A DNA stretch of 64,000 bases from NCBI GenBank assembly GCA_033032175.1, contig CM065306.1:24163001-24227000 (forward strand), written 5' to 3'. The notes below the pieces were generated by a model, which saw only the letters and a list, made by a program, of their open reading frames with translations, made no database searches and was not told the origin of the DNA. A program made the position numbers and the translations under genes. Source of the DNA: Saturnia japonica (lineage: Eukaryota > Arthropoda > Insecta > Lepidoptera > Saturniidae). Positions 12,905 through 24,054 of the stretch are shown in pieces. Position 1 is the first letter of the stretch. Each line of letters begins with the position of its first letter.

Positions 12905-13110
12905 CGAAATATACAATATATATTAAAAACCCCGTCGAATCCGTGAAGGTTATTAGGTATCGAGATTATATTCTGTTTATGTTGTCTATCTCAGATTATA
13001 AGTAAAAAAATTACCCTTAATAAAATGACAATAAAATTAGTTATGTGAGGAAATTTACATGGTAACACAGGCGGCGCGGCGCAGGGTACCGCCGTACGTT
13101 CAAACTTACC
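12905..13110 (+). repeat. ~200-bp dispersed repeat; inverted partner at 56876-57078
   Basis: GGTTATTAGGTATCGAGATT and TGTTGTCTATCTCAGATTAT are found in reverse complement near 57000. A second block, ACATGGTAACACAGGCGGCG, matches the reverse complement at 56900-56925. The two copies are about 44 kb apart in opposite orientation. Probably a short non-autonomous transposon. Confidence 0.75.
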
Positions 13111-13289
13111 GCTGTGCCGTGCCGCGACGGAGCCAACGACGGTGTTATCACTTATCACGTTTTAAAAATTTGCTAAATTTTAGGGAAACTAAAACTAAAT
13201 ATGTTAATTTTAAATCGCAATTTTTTGGTAATGTCATTGGGGTTCCCGTGTACCCTTATCGGATTCGACGGGGGTTTTTTATACATAAT

Positions 13290-13455
13290 GTATAATCGAT
13301 GTTCGCAGGTTTGATTCCCACCGACCAACGAATTTTTCAGAATTTGCTTACTTATTTTTATAAATTCAAATTCGTAACGCCATCGGTTGACGGTGAAAGA
13401 AAACATCGAGAGGGGACCTGAACGCTTTAAAAATGTTCTTCTAGTTGGTACCACT
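13290..13455 (+). repeat. tRNA-derived SINE copy
   Basis: Contains an RNA polymerase III B-box-like GGTTTGATTCC (13308-13318), then CACCGACCAACGAA and the lepidopteran SINE core GGTGAAAGAAAACATCGAG with GGGACCTGAACGC. The 5' A box is not convincing. Confidence 0.65.
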
Positions 13456-14524
13456 GTACCAATTAACTATAGATATATCTACGTTTGAAATCACAAATAC
13501 GTCGTGGGGTCACACAAAGGCAAGCGGTAGGAAACTGATTTATATTAGTCACTGCTAAAATGAAATTACTTACACATAGGTAGGTGTAATAAAAATCATA
13601 TGGATTATAAATTATAGGACAACTATTAACAAGATTTAATACAAAAATATTCATGTCGCTATATGAGCTAAATCCACTTATCGTTTTTATTAGTTGACCT
13701 AGATTTTATTATACCTATCATAAACACAAGGCAATTAAAATATTTTCTCAATTTAATACCTAATAATAAAAACAAAATCATTCACTTCAACATAATCTGT
13801 CATTTATGAGAATTTGGATACCTCGGAAATAACGGTTTAATATATTGATATCCCCCAAAAAGGGGTTACAAATTTTCAAACGACCCCTTTTGATCTACCT
13901 ACCCTTATGTAATCACGCGTATGCGTAAGGGTGATCTGTATGGGATAGGTACCCTTTATTACTAAATACCTACGTATTTTAATGAGCAAAAAGATAGGGT
14001 AGTACCTACTATCTAGGGTCCATTACTTCGGATTACCCTTGTATAGACATGGCGTGAAAACAAACAAATATACCTATGTAATACAACCGCTCATGAGTTG
14101 GAAAACACCAAAATTTAAAAAAGTTTTTACTTAAGGACGTATGTATTAAATTATTCTTACAAAATTTGATACCTTGGAAACATAAAGCCTCGCTTTCATG
14201 TGGCATCGAAGTCACATGGTATAAATCTGCGTCGCAAAATATTTCTCATACCAATGATGTCTTTTTATGTCGTTAAGTCAATATTTTAAAGTCACTAATG
14301 AGCACGTATACCTATCTATGTACATAATTACAATTCAAGAATATAACGACTTTTCTATAATTATGTTCTATTAATATAACATAACAAACAAAAATAATAT
14401 CCGTAGAATAAACGTGAGGAATTCTTTGTTCTTTTTGAAATCCATGTAAAGTTGATGTTTCGGTTAAAAGTTTCTCTAACTACTAAGAGTTATTTTTTTA
14501 ATACCTAACGTAATTCTATATACA
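13456..14524. other. Intergenic DNA
   Basis: No exon seen. At 13855-14000 short direct and inverted motifs (CTACCTACCCTTATG and GGGATAGGTACCC) recur but cannot be delimited as an element. Confidence 0.5.
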
Positions 14525-14760
14525 TACATATCATCACGCCTGTATCCCCGAAGGGTTAGGCAGAGGTATACTAAAGTACACCCAAAGTTCGCCGTGTATA
14601 TTTTTTAGGTATTTTTAGTCAAGCCATGTACCTAATAGGGGCGAGCATATTGCCATTAATCGGGCACAAAACCAAACTCTGCGTTGCTACTGAGAATGTC
14701 ATAGAAAAACCTAATAACACTTTGCTCGACCTGGGAATCGAATCCTAAGTTAGATAATAG
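14525..14760 (-). repeat. tRNA-derived SINE, family member 1 (minus)
   Basis: Shares with the copies at 36815-37050 and 39165-39430 a B-box region (GATTCGATTCCCAGGTCGAG), a segment with CTCAGTAGCAACGC, CCCGATTAATGGCAATATGC, and the end GTCTAACCCTTCGGGGATAC followed by CATCA-type flank. The minus-strand sense is set by the B box. Confidence 0.8.
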
Positions 14761-15198
14761 GTTAAGTAACAAACTGATCTATATGGTAAGTACCTACCTA
14801 TTAATTTTTTGTGTATTAAAAAAAACTTTTATATATTTAAATATATTATTATTTATCATTAAAATCATATAAAAAATATTTATGGTAATTACATAATAAA
14901 TTGTTATTAATTATCTTAAAGCTCCGGGTGCGCGATAGTAAATTGTCCGCATGTGTTCGATAAAGTACTTATTCAAAAAATTATTATTCTTCGAGTTGAT
15001 TACGTACAGAAAACATAAATAAGTTAGCAGAAACATGCGACAAAGCTTAAACGTGCAGTCGGAGCATTAATCATATAAATCTACCATATTTCACGATTAT
15101 GAAAATTATAGGAACCTTTAACATTATCGCAACTACGTTGAAAAATGTTTAAAGATGTAAATTATAAATATTAAAGTCCAGTATCGCGGCATCACTGT

Positions 15199-17264
15199 TC
15201 ACGAACACTTCCAAATGCATATTGCCTGGTTACCTCCGAAGTACATATAGCAGATGGTGGTGCACTCGTAGGTGATCTCGAAACCGTAGCTCTCGCCCAC
15301 GACGACGTGGAACGCGGGTCCGAACTTTTTGTCCAAGGATTCCTTGACCATGCGGGCGGCCAGCTCGTTGTTCTGCGCGAACTTCTCGCAAGCTGTCACC
15401 GACAACTCAACCGCTTCTATGCGCATTTCTTCTGACATATCCGAGTGCTGACGATAAAAAATCAAAAATCATTATTTATTAATTTTCGCAAGTAAAAATA
15501 TATTTCTAATCTGTATTTTATTTGTACATGCCGCCGTACACTTGACGAGTTCGAATTATGGAACCGAATCAAATTTTATTCGAATTGGGTTTTGCTTCAT
15601 ATTAAAAAAAAAACATTTTGTGCACTATATCTTACGTACTTAAAATTACATCATTTTGTTGTAAACAACATGGACAGGTGACCAGGAACTGGGAAGAAAA
15701 GTGTCGTACAAATAGAGAAAGAAACGAAAATGGAAGCAAATAATAAAACATGCTACGACTCTTCCAATTGTTTAAAAATAGGTATAGGTAGGTATCTTTG
15801 TTTTTATTTATTTATTACTAGTGATCGCCCTAAGGTCGAAATTAGACCAGCGACTTTTTAATCATAGACTATTTTCTATTTGACATTTGCAGTATTCATG
15901 AACCTAAACAATGAGTATTATCTACATCACTTGCTGTCACTTTTCGTTGAGTGACAATGTCAATATTGTGAGGGGTCTAAGTTCAATGGACCTGGTCGGT
16001 TTAGGATTCGCAGTATTAATATATTTAATTTAATATATTAATAACAGATACTATAGATAAATTTCAGTTTTCTGCACTCCTTCATCATATAAACTTTAAC
16101 CATGCCAAATCTCACAGTCTTCCGTGCACGCAATTGGTAGGTACGCTTAAAATGGGGTAGAAAGCTTTTGCTTTACGTATTAATATATAGATTATTGTAG
16201 CTCGACAAAGTGACAATACTACACCTGGCAGTGAGCACAGTGCAATCAAACACTAAAATACAAAACAACGGTGCCCATCGAGAGATCTACAATCCACGAA
16301 AGTATATATATAAGTAAACAAGTATATGTAGGTATATATTATAGGAAGGAGGTCACTGGCCAAGACACGGTTCCACAGCTTCAGAGTATGGTAAAGGTAT
16401 GACATAGCGAACTTGTGTGTTCATACTGAGATGGAGGTTACCGTAAAGCTGTAGATCAAGAGTCCAGCGCCTGTAGTTCTGATTAAAAAGAGAGAAAAGT
16501 AAATTTGTGCCCGTTTCAGCTAAGTAGAAACAACTTTGAGGCGGAAATCGATTCATCCAAATCGGACGATATTGTAAAAACTTTTAGTGTTTCTTCGACC
16601 AGTGAATCCATTTAATTATGGTAAATATATACGATTGTTATTAAACGTGGACACGACGAAATATTCGTCAACAAATAAATGACCGTTCGGCGACCGACGG
16701 GAAGAACTATTGTTACAATGGCGCGCCTTAAGCATATGAGAAACCTTTGCCCATCAGTGGACTAACACGGGCTAATGATGATGATAGAATGACTAATTCA
16801 AATTGTAATAACCGTAAAAGATTTATTACTGTATACGTAATTGTATAAAATGTCGGAGCTATTATGATAATGTGGTACGCACTACGCACAAATGGACGGA
16901 TATAATGCGTACACCTGCCAAAACAAACATTGCATCGAGGAGAACGCGTGAACTAATGGCAGGAGTGGTACGCATTTAGACGGATGCGACGCGGACGTAC
17001 TGCGTGAGTCTAGAAACTTTTTTATGGGTTCACAGTATATGAACAGTAACATCTCGATAAATTAAACAACGTTACTAGACTATAATGTCTACAACTGTCG
17101 TTAACGTTAATTACGAAATAACAATTAAAAATAACCTGTATCTAGGGATAATGTAGCTTCCTTTATGTGTGAGAATTTTCAGTACCTTCTAAAACAATTT
17201 TTTACATTTTAGTTTTTTATAATATTATACTTATATAGAGTATACTGTATAAATTATTGCTATA

Positions 17265-17319
<55 letters not shown>

Positions 17320-20300
17320 GCGGAAATGAATTTCTTCGTTTGTTTGTTACTCAATCACTCAAAACCGGCTAATCAGATTTGGATGAAATTTGGCACACAG
17401 GTAGCTTATAACATAATTATGGTACTTTTATTCCCGTTAAAGACTCAATTCTGAAGTCCACGCAGATGAAGTCGCAGGCAGAAGCTAGTACTGTCTAAAT
17501 AAATCACAATGCTTATGTACAACAATGCAAATAGTATCGGTGCAATTGGGTTGTAGCGTAATAAGTAAGTTATTTTTGAACGAAAACTTCTTTAACCGCG
17601 TTGAGCGATTTTTGGTAAAGGAAAACTTATGAGTTCGCTTGACCTTGGCGTCATAGATGACCTCGACGTGCTCGTGACGTATTGCGCTTGCATCAGACTA
17701 GCGACGCGTAGTATAGAGGTCTGTGTAAATGTATACGCATATATACACTAATACATTGTATATACTCGAGTGTATCATAGCGTGTTTGACTTTATGGATG
17801 GATAAAGTCTTGTGATTTTGCGTCATCGACATGCTCTGCAATAATTCAGACTACAATTGATTTAAAACTTCAAAATTGAGTTTCTTGTGTTCCGAAGAAG
17901 TTTGACCACAATCTCATTCGATGTACAGTGACGATTTAGTTAAAGTAGGTATTAAGCTAATCCTAGAAAAATGACTTCTTTGCAACTGGCGTTACACCTT
18001 GTAAAAACCACAGAATGGAGGATGAGCATTTTTTAGAGTGCTCACTTAATTAGCTACCATCATTCCTATCATTTCAGGTTCAATCAAACTTGCAACATTT
18101 GGTTCACCTGGCAAACTCTAAATGCGTGCCTGTTACCCAATACAGAGGTATCGCTGAACTTTATTTGATTTTAAAGAAATCCGGTAGTCGACGATAGCCC
18201 AACTTGAGTAATATTTGTTTATTTAAAGAGAGAGCAGTTGTGAAACTTCTTAGAAAAAAAAAACAACGTCAAAAAAGTTTCCACACATTATACGATTGAA
18301 GGTTTGATAGTAAGAAAAACCGATCAATGTGTTTCACCGCGACAATATAGGACTGTGAGCGTGTGAGCTTAGGGATCAAGTCGGAATGTTTGGCGGGTTT
18401 TTAATCTGACATGTGGTCGGTTTTATTTTAATTCATAAACCTGTGTTAATTGTAATGTTAATGGCGTTTTACGTTATTATGCAGTTTGGTTATTGTGCAC
18501 AAATGAAGTGGATTGTAAATAACTAACTGTACCCCGCGGTTTCACCCGCATATAATTTAGAAGAAAGTTTATCTTCATTATAAATTGTATTTTCATCGTA
18601 AGGATCAATATGCCATGCTTAAAAATAATGGTAATAAATTAATTTTAAACCTTCAAAAAAAAAAATGGAAAATACCTTTTGTGGCTCATGTATAAGAGAT
18701 AGGTATATGCTATCGCTGAATTTTTTATATATACTAAGGGCCAATATTTTTGTAGAACATTGTATTGACGTATCATTAACCATTAAAGCCAACGTATGCG
18801 GCTAAAGCAGTTCGAGAGGGCATCGACTTCCGACTTACGTAACTAAAATCAATATTTAAGGCTAGATAGAAACTTTAGCCTAATGTTATATAACCTATAC
18901 TATTTCTCGAGAGTCTGGCTATCATATAAAAAAAGAATTTTTCGATTACGACTGGTAGTTCCAGAGATAAGCGTGTTTAAACAAACAGCAAACAAAAAAC
19001 TTTTCTACTTTATTATATTATTAGTATTAGTATAGATTTTATTATACGTTTTTTTTTTTTTTATATGGAGTTATTCGTATAATTTATAACTAAAATATTC
19101 TAGTCCTTACCATTTCAAATTTCGAACTCTACGTCCCTATGAGGCCGTGTCCTAAAAGTGCTTATTAAGCTTAGAAGCCTTCAAATGAGGTCTATACATT
19201 GAGGTCTTCAATAGTACGGCGACTTTCGAGACATTCCAATTTTAAAGAGTATTTGCTTATATTTTTAAGTGAGTTTAACCTTTTTGAATAAAATCGGATT
19301 GAGATTTCAAACATGACATGTGTCAAAATAAAAAGTAACTTAAATCAAAAGCACTAAGAAGTATTGATATCAACTTCGAAGCAAATCACCGCCAAAATTA
19401 CTTTCTACCCCTTTTTAACCCCGTTAAGGGATTAATTTCAATAAAATACGAAACACGTCTTCCATGAATATTGTTATAAAAGGTTTACGAAAAATTTGAA
19501 GTAAATTGGACCAAGGAATCACGTTGTCCCATACAGACTTTGCAGCCTTTTTCACCCCCTTAGGGGTAGACTTTCGGAAAATCCTTTCTTATCGAATGCC
19601 TACGCCATACAAAGAACATACCCTCCAAGTTTCAGGTCTCTACGATCAACGATTCAGGCTGTGCGTTGATTCGTCAGTCATTCAGGACAATATTTAAGTT
19701 AAATTTTATATGTATAGATATGAAAAAATCCACAATGTTGGTAGAGCGTTGTTTGATGTAAAACAAATTGAAATATAGGGTATATTTATAACTGTACGCT
19801 GCCATTAAAGACAAATTTATAATAATGTTTTGGTACAATACGTCAATACTTTATGACTAGCCATAATATACTAAACATAATTATAATGCGTTTTTTTGAA
19901 TCATCATACAATCACTTTATACCAATGTCTTACCAACATCTTCCAATATCCAATGTTTTAACATCACGTGAAATTGTGATATAGCCTGATATTAACATTT
20001 ATTAAAAACTAAGGATGAACGGAACTAGGCCGATGGATTTTTCCTTATTACGATATTATTTATTTTATCGATATAAGTTTAGCGATGTGGCCATAATCTC
20101 ACTTGATCTTAAGTGACATTGTGGCTCAAGACGGTAGCACGTAGCGTGTTTAGCCTAGTGGAAAACTGGCTCTCAAGTGCAGCTGCCGAAACACACTTAT
20201 TGATGTTTGAAAGAGCCCTACCACTGTGATATAGTTTCATCATTGGCTTATCGCAATCAATAGATATACGAACAGTTGACAATTGGCTTCTTGACGTGAA

Positions 20301-23094
20301 TTACAAATTTTATCTTCTTTAGCTCGTCTTTATTAGTAGAGTAAGGGGTCAACCGAGGTTTGAATAGGACGGCGCGGCTTGGCGCGGCGCGGCGCGGCGC
20401 GAGGCGAACCGGCAGCAACCCGATACTGAACAGTGTCCGGTGGTCTGCCGACACGCACCACTGCCCCTCAGGTACCACGGCCACCACGGACCTTGACTTC
20501 TCCGAAATCTAATATCATGCGCTAATAATTCAAATTTTGCCGCTATTATATTACTACACTATCAAAATAATACTGATTAGTTTTTGTAGGTTATTTAAAA
20601 TGTATTCTATATTTATATTAAATGTGTAGGTAATTTCATATTGAAAAACCAGCCGAGTGCGAGTCGGATACGCGCACCGAGGGTTCCGTAATTGTACGAC
20701 TACATTTAACAAAATAATTAGGCAACATTACAGAAGAAAGCACCGGACAATTCTAACGAAAAGATAAACTATGTCGAGGGACAAATTTAACTTTGCGGTT
20801 GAAAAACTGTTGTCCCCATACATCGACATAATTATGCGGCGTGGCGGTCAGTTTACCAACTGCAAATAGGTTTAAGTATAACAATATTTTTTGATTTAAC
20901 TACAAATTTACGGTTTTCGGATTTTTTCTTTTACTTGTTCTATAAGACCTTGCTTCCTACGAAATTCTATGATTCTAGGTCAACTGGAAGTACTCTATAG
21001 ATTTTTATTCCCTTTGCGAGTGTTAAAATATGCACCATAAACAGCCGTATCTTTCGATTGCGTTGACTTAGAAGCTTGATTTTTTCACTGTTCCAAGGGA
21101 TTCCAGACCTGAGTATTTGATATTAATTTCAACTTGATACCTCCAAATGTTCCTGAGAAAAAAGGTCTCGACTGATAGACGAACAGCGACGTGATCCCAT
21201 AAGGGTTCCTTTTTAGTTAAGGACCCCTAAAAAGTGGTCAACAAGTTAAAGACAATGGCCTTAATGCAGTTATTTTATTTGATTGTGAGTACTTGTAAAA
21301 TGTACATGCATTTTCATAAATTTTAAATTAATGTGTATTTGAGCATTTTCTGAATTTAAAAAAACTTAGATGTGAAGATTTCACTTCTACCACGTGTTGA
21401 TTGCACACGTAATTTTTTAATTTTACTGTCTGTTTGTTCCGGTTCATTTCCGAAACGGTTGGACCGAGTTGGAAGTAACTTTCATCTGCATAATTAAATA
21501 ATTATGTACTACAATTGTAGTTCTTAAAAAGACCTACAAAAAAGTCAGCGCGAACATAATAGACTAATTGACCTTTTTTAAAGTAGGTCTTAAATTATTA
21601 ATGATTGTCTGATTGCAAGAAAAAAATATTACCTATCATATTTTTTAGAACCTAGAAAACTGCAAAAGTTTACTTTCGTAAACAGGCGAAAACGTTGTCA
21701 GCCATTACTTTTTATGTCATAAATGTCAATGTCTCAGCACAGACTACACACTCGTATAAGATCCTGTTGTTTAGAGTCCTATGACGTCACAATAAGGGCG
21801 CCAGTGTTTTCCATTGTTATTTCATTGTTCCAGAGTTCAAAATTAAAATTAATAAATATTGGTCTCTTAAGTCAAATAATACAGAAAATATTTATTTATT
21901 GCGCCAAATTTGATATGAATCAAGTAGTCTATTACCTTTATCTTCTATGGATCACTTACATTAAGCATTAATTACCTAGAGCGAGGAAACATGATTTACG
22001 CATGAGCCCGATCACCGGCATTCTGTATTCCACGCAAGCGCAGCCGCGGGCACAGCTACTAAGTAAACAAAAAGTTAACTCTGGAACTACTGATCCGATT
22101 CTAAAACTTCTTTCACTAATAGGAAATTACATTATCACTGCGTGCTATGTTATATAGGTAATTGCTTTCATTTTAGTTCGAAAACAACGAATTGTTAAAT
22201 TTCATGATCATCTTTAAATGTAAGATACAATGTTTATTCCGAGTTTTTATCCTTGTCATATATCGTATCAATTGGTGTAATAACATAGTGAAATGTAATT
22301 TTATTTTTATTTTTTACTTGTTTCGATTCCCGGGACAGGTAACATTTGTTTTGTGAATCCTGTTTAAATTTTGTATTTCAAAAAATAAATGTTTCCTTTA
22401 TTTATTTATTTTTTATCTTCAATAATTAATGTACTTTCCCTTCATATCCCATTCGTTTTTTCAATTCTGTATAGTCTTAATAAATTTTATAGTGTAGGTA
22501 TCTAATCGACCAACTCACGAAATCACGCACTAAGTTACTGACAATTGCTAGTTGTAAATGTAATATTAAAAATATGTAACAAATAAAATTGTTTCACTTA
22601 GGTACACGATTTATACAAATAAAAGTGTCAAGTTGATAGAAGGTATTTTTTCTATACCTACTTAGTTATCTCGTTTACTCTTTATATCATTTTTTAGTAC
22701 CGCTGTGATTTGAAACGAAAATACCGCACTTTACAACGGATCCAAAGAAATAACTTATCTCTATGCAATGGTTTCATCACGGTATTTTAATGCAGTTTGG
22801 TTACCTATGCTAAATGTAGAATTTGAACCTATGTGTATCGTTTGACGTGACGCAGCGCAAGAGTACGTTAATACTGAACCATAGTTAACGTGAAATATGT
22901 GGATAGTATAATCTGCTACATGAGAGTATAAGCGATTAGGAAATTTATAAGTATTACATACACAAAATGGCATATTTACGTTTGAATAAAAAAAATATAC
23001 AAATTTTACGCACCCTGATAAGTGGATAGGTGTGTATCACTTTCTCAGCGGCTCCACCACCACCGGGCGCCGCGGCTGCAGCTTCATCGGCCAT
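15199..23094 (-). CDS. Dnal4: Dynein axonemal light chain 4
   Basis: Encodes a 109-aa LC8-fold light chain of axonemal dynein, close to the 105-aa human protein. Exon 1 is 23014-23094 (ATG at 23094) and ends TYPLIR before donor GTGCGT. Exon 2 is 15199-15447, after acceptor ATCGTCAG, and starts HSDMSEEMRIEA. The junction is phase 0. Conserved landmarks: ELSVTACEKF, then MVKESLDKKFGPAFHVVVGE, YGFEITYE and the terminal YFGGNQAICIWKCS. The N-terminus holds an Ala/Gly-rich tract (AAAAAPGGGGAA, residues 5-16), variable in this family. An upstream in-frame ATG at 23166 exists, but the MADE start fits the family length. The 7.6 kb intron is full of repeats. A consensus RFX X-box lies just upstream, in keeping with a ciliary gene. 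The neighbour CIAO3 is divergent, its start 2.15 kb away. Confidence 0.95.
15448..16714 (-). other. Dnal4 intron, part near exon 2
   Basis: AT-rich intron DNA. The minus-strand frame over 16353-16556 contains YRRWTLDLQLYGNLHLSMN-like sequence. It looks more protein-like than its surroundings, but I cannot assign it and it has no splice context. Confidence 0.5.
16720..16795 (+). repeat. SINE/LINE 3' tail ending in a GATGATGATAG microsatellite
   Basis: GAAACCTTTGCCCATCAGTG followed by GGCTAATGATGATGATAG is the 3' tail typical of lepidopteran retroposons that end in (ATG)n. Confidence 0.6.
16873..17010. repeat. Small foldback element
   Basis: GGACGGATATAATGCGTAC with CTGCCA (about 16900-16920) pairs with TGGCAGGAGTGGTACGCATT and AGACGGAT (about 16957-16985) in reverse complement. 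It makes an imperfect hairpin of about 130 bp, typical of a MITE. Confidence 0.55.
17262..17320. repeat. (TA)n microsatellite
   Basis: About 25 nearly uninterrupted TA units starting near 17270 and running into TGTATATATG. Confidence 0.9.
17325..17500 (+). repeat. Dispersed retroposon fragment (GTTTGTTTGTTACTC type)
   Basis: Contains GGATGAAATTTGGCACACAG and the end CCACGCAGATGAAGTCGCAG followed by GCAGAAGCTAGTA, a classic lepidopteran SINE/RTE pattern whose 3' end reads 'AAGTCGCGGGCAAAAGCTAGT'. Confidence 0.65.
17501..18529 (-). other. Dnal4 intron, unique-looking DNA
   Basis: No exon or delimitable element recognised. Confidence 0.5.
18530..19045 (-). repeat. Dispersed retroposon fragment (CCCCGCGGTTTCACCCGC type)
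   Basis: TGTACCCCGCGGTTTCACCC followed downstream by TATTATTAGTATTAGTATAG at 19016-19035 is the reversed form of the common TACTAATATTATAAA repeat. The middle is decayed and has no coding capacity. Confidence 0.5.
19415..19735 (+). repeat. Dispersed repeat with 'TTTCACCCCCTTAGGGGTAGA'
   Basis: CACCCCCTTAGGGGTAGACT, then AAATCCTTTCTTATCGAATG and GGCTGTGCGTTGATTCGTCA, is a familiar lepidopteran repeat. The frame at 19506-19697 is a by-product of it, not a gene. Confidence 0.6.
20371..20406. repeat. GC-rich (GGCGC)n short tandem repeat
   Basis: GGCGCGGCTTGGCGCGGCGC then repeated GGCGC units, sharply GC-rich in an AT-rich intron. It makes the minus-strand frame at 20257-20487 Arg/Ala-rich, so I do not treat that frame as a gene. 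Confidence 0.8.
20644..21234. repeat. Dispersed 'CGAGTGCGAGTCGGA...GGGTTCCGTA' element
   Basis: Left end: AAAAACCAGCCGAGTGCGAG followed by TCGGATACGCGCACCGAGGG and TTCCGTA. Right end: AAGGGTTCCTTTTTAG with GGACCCCTAAAAA. This is the well-known insect repeat whose right end reads 'GGAACCCTAAAAA'. About 590 bp, no ORF. Confidence 0.7.
21420..22065 (+). repeat. SINE/MITE-like repeat ending GCCGCGGGCACAGCTA
   Basis: Begins around GTCTGTTTGTTCCGGTTCAT and TTCCGAAACGGTTGGACCGA. The end, near 22010-22060, reads ACCGGCATTCTGTATTCC, CGCAAGCGCAGCCGCGGGCA and CAGCTACT. The same ends occur at 30955-31195 and 35800-36655. About 450 bp of other AT-rich sequence separates the two ends here. Confidence 0.6.
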
Positions 23095-23195
23095 CACTGA
23101 TGTAAATAACGCAAATAAAATATCTCTGCGAATTTCCTTACAGTCTCTATGTACACAAGCGTGCAATCCGCGGTTCGTCTCCCTACTGTTTACTC

Positions 23196-23209
23196 GTTGC
23201 TATGGTAAC
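23196..23209. promoter_or_regulatory. X-box (RFX transcription factor site) upstream of Dnal4
   Basis: GTTGCTATGGTAAC fits the RFX consensus RYYNYY-N(1-3)-RRNRAC at every position on both strands (half-sites GTTGCT and GGTAAC, 2-bp spacer). It lies 102-115 bp upstream of the Dnal4 ATG on the minus strand, inside the usual window for ciliary X-boxes. RFX factors are known to switch on axonemal and ciliary genes in animals; its use here is inferred. Confidence 0.7.
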
Positions 23210-23946
23210 CGACAGAGGCGGGAACTGCGGGAAGATCACGATTGATTTTTCACGCGTAACCGTCTGCAACGAAGGCACGTCCAGCCTGTAACGCTGACCA
23301 CAAAATATGTACTGTTTTGACTCTTTTGTATAATAACTAATTAACTAGTCTCTCAAGGTTACGCGTGGCAGCGAATTCATCTATACGTACATAATTATTA
23401 ACAACGACGAAATAATGATATGTTGAAAAATTATTTACCAAAATATTTATTGTCTATCTATCTCTGCAGAATTCCATCCGAATATCTACATACAATAAAT
23501 GATAATAACTCGAGTTTTTAATAGCAAGTTAAAAGAGTAGGCATATTTTTTATGAAATTTAGCGTTCGTCTTCACAAATATGTACCTTATTGAATTATTT
23601 TGATTTTTAGCCATTAGGTACACCCAAATTTTTATTTCCATTTTCTAAAACTATATATTGCTAATTGTACCTATTCGTTAGATTCTAATTTATCAAAATA
23701 ACCCGCAAAACTGAAATTGGAACCACAGAGCAAAGTAATAATATTATGTTTGACGTTTTATCATGGTAATTGATAGGATAATATAATATATAGTTCCATA
23801 AAGATTGTCACACTGTATAATTTTTTATGATTTCTATACTATTATTTCAATGTCAAAAATGTCAAAATCATAGCCCTAATTGTCATAATCATCTGTTCTT
23901 GTATTGTATTTGTAAAAATTCTAGCATTGCCAGAACGTTACTTTTG
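23210..23946. other. Intergenic region upstream of Dnal4
   Basis: Contains a moderately GC-rich stretch (23210-23310) that probably includes the Dnal4 transcription start, then AT-rich DNA. No exon seen. Confidence 0.5.
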
Positions 23947-24054
23947 CCCCAAGTCCGGTGAAGCTGTAAAAGCCGCAGCGGCTCTGTTTTTGGATGGGCC
24001 CCTAAGGCCAACAGTGCAGTCAGTTCAAAAAAAAAAAAAAAAACGTTACTTTTG
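23935..24054 (+). repeat. A-tailed retrocopy of an unidentified short RNA with target-site duplication
   Basis: An 80-bp GC-rich body (23947-24026, starting CCCCAAGTCCGGTGAAGCTG and ending GTGCAGTCAGTTC) is followed by about 16 A residues. It is flanked by identical 12-bp repeats ACGTTACTTTTG (23935-23946 and 24043-24054). This is the structure of LINE-driven retroposition. The body contains a GCCGCAGCGGC hairpin and matches no small RNA I recognise. It has no AATAAA before the tail, which argues for a non-coding RNA or an internally primed mRNA fragment. Confidence 0.6.

Noticed and set aside
16353..16556. Protein-like minus-strand frame in the Dnal4 intron
   Set aside because: No family recognised, no splice context, single occurrence in the window; left as intron sequence rather than called a gene.
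20257..20487. 76-codon frame with Arg/Ala-rich segment
   Set aside because: Its character comes from the (GGCGC)n tract and it lies inside the Dnal4 intron with no matching splice phase.
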